Positions 33,234 to 36,446 of a stretch of 36,446 nt of DNA are shown here, piece by piece. This DNA is from an uncultured Verrucomicrobiae bacterium (GTDB lineage Bacteria > Verrucomicrobiota > Verrucomicrobiia > Limisphaerales > J093). Where the stretch lies: NCBI GenBank assembly GCA_937946835.1, contig CALFAV010000015.1, forward strand, positions 1-36,446. The letters run 5' to 3'. A model generated the notes under the pieces. The model saw only the letters and a program-made list of their open reading frames with translations, searched no databases and had not been told where the DNA came from. The translations under genes and the position numbers were made by a program. Each line of letters begins with the position of its first letter. The first letter of the stretch is position 1.

Positions 33234-34109
33234 ATGGAACCCGCCCCGCCTCCAATCCCCCCGCGCTCGTACCTGCTGGAGTTTACCCTCCTGGGCACGC
33301 TGGTTCTGACCATCCTGTATTTTGCCGGCTATCAGACGCTGAACCGGCGGGCAGATGCGCTGGACCGGCCGTTGCGGCTCGCCTGGGAAAGTTTTGCCGC
33401 CACCAACCAATCCAGCGAGGCCACCGCCGGGTTGAGCCTGGATCAACTGCCCGAGGCGCTGGCGGCCCTGCAACACTCCGCGGCCGAGCTGGCCGAAATT
33501 CGCGATCGGGTCGCGGGGCGGGTGCGGTTGCCGGCCGCGTGGTGGGAACAGATTCGCGCGCCGTTTCAGATCCTGGAGTTCGAAAACGAGCGCACCCGCC
33601 TGGCCGAAGCACTCGTGGCTCTGGCGCGGAGCCGGAAAATCGCCCTGGAACCCGGCGTGACCAACGGCTTGCCGGTCCGGACTCCCGACACCGCCGAGCC
33701 CGGGCTGCTGTGGGCGCGGCTGGCCTTTGCGCGCGAACTGCTCCTGACCGCCCTCCACTGTCAGGTGGGTGCCGTGCGCGAACTGGCCCAGTTGCCCGCG
33801 GTGAGTCACCGCTCGCTTTTGGACGGCCGCCGTTTGTACGAGGAACTGCCCATGCGGTTGGAGGTGGTGGGCGCGATGGACGCGGTCGGCCGGTTTTTGA
33901 CCAGCCTGCCCCTGACGGGGGCCGAGCTGGAGGCGGTGGGCTTGGCCAACGTGCTTACCAACAAGCCCGCGTTGTTTTTGAGCCATCTGCGGGCGCGCAA
34001 GTCTGCCCCGGACCACCCCGCGGAGGTGCGGGCCGAAGTGGTGGTCAGCGGCTTCGTACCCCTGGAGGCCGGGCGGGAAACTCCCGCGCCGGCAACGGCT
34101 TCCCCGTGA
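33234..34109 (+). CDS. PilO-like inner-membrane alignment protein
   Basis: 291 residues, starting 4 bp after the PilM-PilN stop. One transmembrane helix near the N-terminus (YLLEFTLLGTLVLTILYFAGY, about 13-33), a long helical region (45-150), then an alpha/beta domain (about 195-275, LPMRLEVVGAMDAVGRFLTSL...VRAEVVVSGFVPL) whose 'LRLEVxGxxxAVGRFLxxL' pattern is typical of PilO/GspM ferredoxin-like folds. In type IV pili PilO pairs with PilN in the periplasm to join the inner membrane to the secretin. Longer than Pseudomonas PilO because of the extended helical part. Stop and next start overlap (TGATG). Assigned by position, topology and fold pattern rather than strong identity. Confidence 0.8.
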   Translation: MEPAPPPIPPRSYLLEFTLLGTLVLTILYFAGYQTLNRRADALDRPLRLAWESFAATNQSSEATAGLSLDQLPEALAALQHSAAELAEIRDRVAGRVRLPAAWWEQIRAPFQILEFENERTRLAEALVALARSRKIALEPGVTNGLPVRTPDTAEPGLLWARLAFARELLLTALHCQVGAVRELAQLPAVSHRSLLDGRRLYEELPMRLEVVGAMDAVGRFLTSLPLTGAELEAVGLANVLTNKPALFLSHLRARKSAPDHPAEVRAEVVVSGFVPLEAGRETPAPATASP

Positions 34110-34615
34110 TGTTCAGCGATCTCGAAAAACGCCTGCTGCTGGCCGGCGCCGTGTTGGCCGGCCTGTTGGTGCTGCTGGGGTTGACCCTTGTCAACTGGGG
34201 CGGCCGCCTGCCCACGCTCAAACCCCTGGGCAACGGCGCCACTCAAAGCCAGCCTGCCTGGCCAACGCCCGCCCAGGTTCAGGAGTGGTTTTCCCCCGCC
34301 GCACTGGCCCGGCTGGTGGCGGTGTCCAACGCTCCCAATCCGTTTTTCACCCGGTACTTTCAACCCCCGCCGCCCCCCACCACCCGCCCGGCCGAGTTGA
34401 CGTATCTGGGCTACCTGGAAAGCTCTGGCGGCGAGCGCCGCGCCTTCCTCCAGGTGGACGCGCAGGTCCGCTCATTCACCGCCGGCGCGACGGTGGTGGC
34501 CGACCATTGCCTCCACCGCATCGAGCGGCGTTCGGTCATCCTCACCAACGCGGCTGGCGCGACCAATGTGCTCGAGTTCAACGTGAAAAAGGTCCTTCAG
34601 GTCCCCGCCTCATGA
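34109..34615 (+). CDS. PilP/GspC-like periplasmic pilus or secretion protein
   Basis: 168 residues from ATG 34109, overlapping the previous stop by 1 base. The N-terminal anchor helix (LLLAGAVLAGLLVLLGLTLV, about 9-28) is followed by a Pro-rich linker and a beta-rich domain (about 92-165, ELTYLGYLES...RAFLQVDAQVRSFTAGATV...HRIERRSVILTN...LEFNVKKV). This is the HR/PilP-type beta domain that docks on the secretin N0 domain. PilP is usually a lipoprotein; here a transmembrane anchor as in GspC is seen instead. Its stop overlaps the ATPase start (ATGA), so the genes are translationally coupled. Confidence 0.75.
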   Translation: MFSDLEKRLLLAGAVLAGLLVLLGLTLVNWGGRLPTLKPLGNGATQSQPAWPTPAQVQEWFSPAALARLVAVSNAPNPFFTRYFQPPPPPTTRPAELTYLGYLESSGGERRAFLQVDAQVRSFTAGATVVADHCLHRIERRSVILTNAAGATNVLEFNVKKVLQVPAS

Positions 34616-36396
34616 ACCCTGCGGACAGCTCCAAACGCGAGGTGGGCGAGGTGCTCTTCGCCGCCGGCAAGCTCGATGCCGCACAGTTGGACCTGGTACG
34701 CCGACGCCAGAAACGCCTGCGCACCCCCCAGCATCACGCGATCATCGAGCTGGGCTTTGCCTCGGAAACGGAGACCTATGCCGCCCTGGCCGCGCTGTAC
34801 GGGCTGGAATTTGTGGACCTGTGCAACTACCGCTTCCCGCCCGGCCTGCCGGATGAGCAAATCCTGCCCGCCAGCGTCATCCACAACCACCAGGTGCTGC
34901 CCGTGGCGTTGGAGGGGGACACCATCACGCTGGCCTTCACCGAGCCGCCGCGCCAGACCGAGCTGGGCAACCTGCGCCTGTTGCTCAACCGCCAGATCCA
35001 CCCCGTTCTCACCACCCCCAGTTGTTATCGCCACGTCATCCGCCAACACTTCGGCCTGGGCGCCGATACCCTGCAACACCTGGGTGAGGACCGCCCGGCC
35101 CCCGATGCCTCGGCCGACGTGGCCTTCCAGATTGACGCCGGCGAGGACGACGCCCGGGTCACCGCCGGCATCACCCGGTTTGTGGACCAGTTGCTGGGCG
35201 ACGCCCTGCGCCTGGGCGCCACCGACATCCACATCGAACCGTACTACGCCCACGTCAAAATCCGCTACCGGGTGGACGGCCTGATGCAGCCGGTCAAAAC
35301 CCCGCCCGGCCTGCGCCAGGTTTATGGCGCGCTGGTCTCCCGCCTCAAAATCATGGCCGGCCTCAACATCGCGGAAAAACGCCTCCCCCACGATGGCCGC
35401 ATCACGATGAAGACCGACCGTGCCGACTACGACCTGCGCGTGTCCATCATCCCCACCAAACACGGGGAGGCCGTGTGCCTGCGCATCCTGGGCCGCCAGA
35501 GCCTCCAACTGGAGCTGCGCGAGCTGGGGCTGGAACCCGAGCAGGAGGAGTTGATGCGCCAACTGGCCGCCCTGCCCCAGGGCCTGGTGCTGCTGACCGG
35601 GCCCACCGGCTCGGGCAAAACCACCACCCTCTACGCCGTGCTGGCCAATGCCAACGACGAGGGCCGCAAAATCATCACCATCGAGGACCCGATCGAGTAC
35701 CAGTTGGAGGGCATCGTCCAGATCCAGACCAAGGAGGACATCGGCCTGACCTTCGCCTCCGGCCTGCGCGCCATCCTCCGGCACGACCCCGACGTGATCC
35801 TCATCGGCGAAATCCGCGATGCCGAGACCGCCGAGATCGCCGTGCGTGCCGCCCAGACCGGCCACCTGGTTTTCTCGACCCTGCACGCCAACGACAGCCT
35901 CAACGTGGTGGTGCGCCTGCTGGACATGGGCGTGGACCCTTTCCCCCTCGGCTCGGCGCTGGTCTGCAGCATCGCCCAGCGCCTGGCCCAGCGGGTCTGC
36001 CGGCAGTGCGCCGAGCCCGATCCGGCGCTGGACCAGGAAGGCTGCCGCGCCGAGATGGCCCGGGCGCTGCGCCTGCCCGCGGAGGAATTGCGCGCCCTGC
36101 ACGGCCGCGGCTGCGTCGAGTGCGGCGGCAAGGGCACGCGCGGCCGCGTGGCGGTTTATGAGTTTTTCGTCATGCACGAGGCCGTGGCCGAGCTGCTCCG
36201 CCCGGGTGTGTCCACCGTGCAGTTGCGCTCCGCCGCCCGGCAATACGGCTGGCGCTCGCTGCGCGAGGAGGCCTGGAAGAAGGTCCAGCAGGGCCTCATC
36301 CCGATCACCGAGGTGCAACGCCTCACCCGCCGGCTCCAACAACCCGGCCTCCAACCCCAGCTCCCCCTGGCTGTGGCGGCGGGCCCCGGCGCGTAG
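34612..36396 (+). CDS. gspE: GspE/PilB-family secretion ATPase
   Basis: 594 residues from ATG 34612. The N-terminal GspE-N/MshEN-like domain (about 8-145) binds the inner-membrane platform and in some PilB/MshE members c-di-GMP. The ATPase core has 'ATDIHIEPYYAHVKIRYRVDG', Walker A 'GPTGSGKTT' (about 330-338), the Asp box 'ITIEDPIEYQL', Walker B 'VILIGEIRDAETAEIA' and the His box 'TGHLVFSTLHAND'. Four cysteines (463, 466, 501, 504; CRQC...CVEC) form the C-terminal zinc motif of assembly ATPases, which retraction ATPases lack. It powers pseudopilin or pilin assembly from the cytoplasm. Ends the run visible here; a GspF-like gene may follow beyond the window. Confidence 0.95.
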   Translation: MNPADSSKREVGEVLFAAGKLDAAQLDLVRRRQKRLRTPQHHAIIELGFASETETYAALAALYGLEFVDLCNYRFPPGLPDEQILPASVIHNHQVLPVALEGDTITLAFTEPPRQTELGNLRLLLNRQIHPVLTTPSCYRHVIRQHFGLGADTLQHLGEDRPAPDASADVAFQIDAGEDDARVTAGITRFVDQLLGDALRLGATDIHIEPYYAHVKIRYRVDGLMQPVKTPPGLRQVYGALVSRLKIMAGLNIAEKRLPHDGRITMKTDRADYDLRVSIIPTKHGEAVCLRILGRQSLQLELRELGLEPEQEELMRQLAALPQGLVLLTGPTGSGKTTTLYAVLANANDEGRKIITIEDPIEYQLEGIVQIQTKEDIGLTFASGLRAILRHDPDVILIGEIRDAETAEIAVRAAQTGHLVFSTLHANDSLNVVVRLLDMGVDPFPLGSALVCSIAQRLAQRVCRQCAEPDPALDQEGCRAEMARALRLPAEELRALHGRGCVECGGKGTRGRVAVYEFFVMHEAVAELLRPGVSTVQLRSAARQYGWRSLREEAWKKVQQGLIPITEVQRLTRRLQQPGLQPQLPLAVAAGPGA

Positions 36397-36446
36397 GCGG
36401 TGCCGGCCCCCCCAGCCCTCCCCGCGGTGGGAGACGAAGCCCCGCG
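36397..36446 (+). other. Window edge after the ATPase gene
   Basis: Fifty bases of GC-rich spacer with no start codon in a convincing context. A short GGGGCTTCGTC-like segment is cut by the edge. Nothing further can be called. Confidence 0.3.

Noticed and set aside
29536..33313. Long minus-strand open frames opposite the secretin and PilM-PilN genes
   Set aside because: Composition is typical of antisense shadows (Gly, His, Gln, Leu-Gly-Val-Glu runs), while the plus strand shows conserved secretin and PilM/PilN motifs.
1..36446. CRISPR arrays, tRNA or rRNA genes, insertion sequences, prophage or attachment sites
   Set aside because: No regularly spaced short repeats, cloverleaf with CCA or T-arm, ribosomal RNA segment, transposase or integrase was seen on either strand.

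Overview
The window is a GC-rich (roughly two-thirds or more G+C by eye), densely coded chromosomal segment. Its gene content best fits a Verrucomicrobiota bacterium, probably of the Limisphaerales/Pedosphaera type. The signs are giant secreted Ig/CARDB/cohesin-like proteins, C-termini ending in a 'DLRVW...RFFRV' module, a DUF4838 protein, twin-arginine sugar isomerase-like and Gfo/Idh/MocA proteins, Rho with a long Ala/Pro-rich extension, and a Planctomycete/Verrucomicrobia-style pilus/type II secretion operon. This assignment is inference from gene families, not from a marker gene.

Layout. (1) Positions 1-11840, minus strand: two giant secreted proteins in tandem. The first (11840-6180) has an N-terminal beta-solenoid of four ~215-residue repeats, then SbsA-like, LamG-like and Ig modules, a dockerin-like pair, a cohesin-like module and a C-terminal RFFRV module. 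The second (6140 to beyond position 1) carries three cohesin-like, three Ig, one LamG, four CARDB and four Calx-beta-like modules and has no stop codon inside the window. (2) 12218-14283, plus strand: a compact GH20-type glycosidase and a Tat-exported TIM-barrel isomerase-like protein. (3) 14512-16042, plus strand: an ECF sigma factor, a small one-helix membrane protein and a membrane-anchored LTXXQ/CpxP-like protein. This order resembles CnrH/CnrY/CnrX and is preceded by a structured leader with a terminator-like hairpin. (4) 16065-20853, minus strand: ketopantoate reductase, HU, a GH5-like glycosidase and a DUF4838 protein. (5) 21186-22394, plus strand: a Gfo/Idh/MocA oxidoreductase followed by a strong intrinsic terminator. 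(6) 22568-29043, minus strand: rho, galactokinase, an outer-membrane beta-barrel, TrpB2-type tryptophan synthase beta and a Tat/lipoprotein metallophosphoesterase. (7) 29380-36396, plus strand: a tightly packed secretion/pilus operon of secretin, PilM-PilN fusion, PilO-like, PilP/GspC-like and GspE/PilB ATPase.

How it fits together. The exported glycosidases, sugar oxidoreductase/isomerase-like proteins and galactokinase suggest a polysaccharide-degrading lifestyle. The type IV pilus/type II secretion machine could export the giant modular proteins, and those may assemble through cohesin-dockerin contacts. That last link is a hypothesis. The recurring regulatory theme is CA-rich leaders without Shine-Dalgarno sequences, and intrinsic terminators placed only 13-40 nt before the next start codon.
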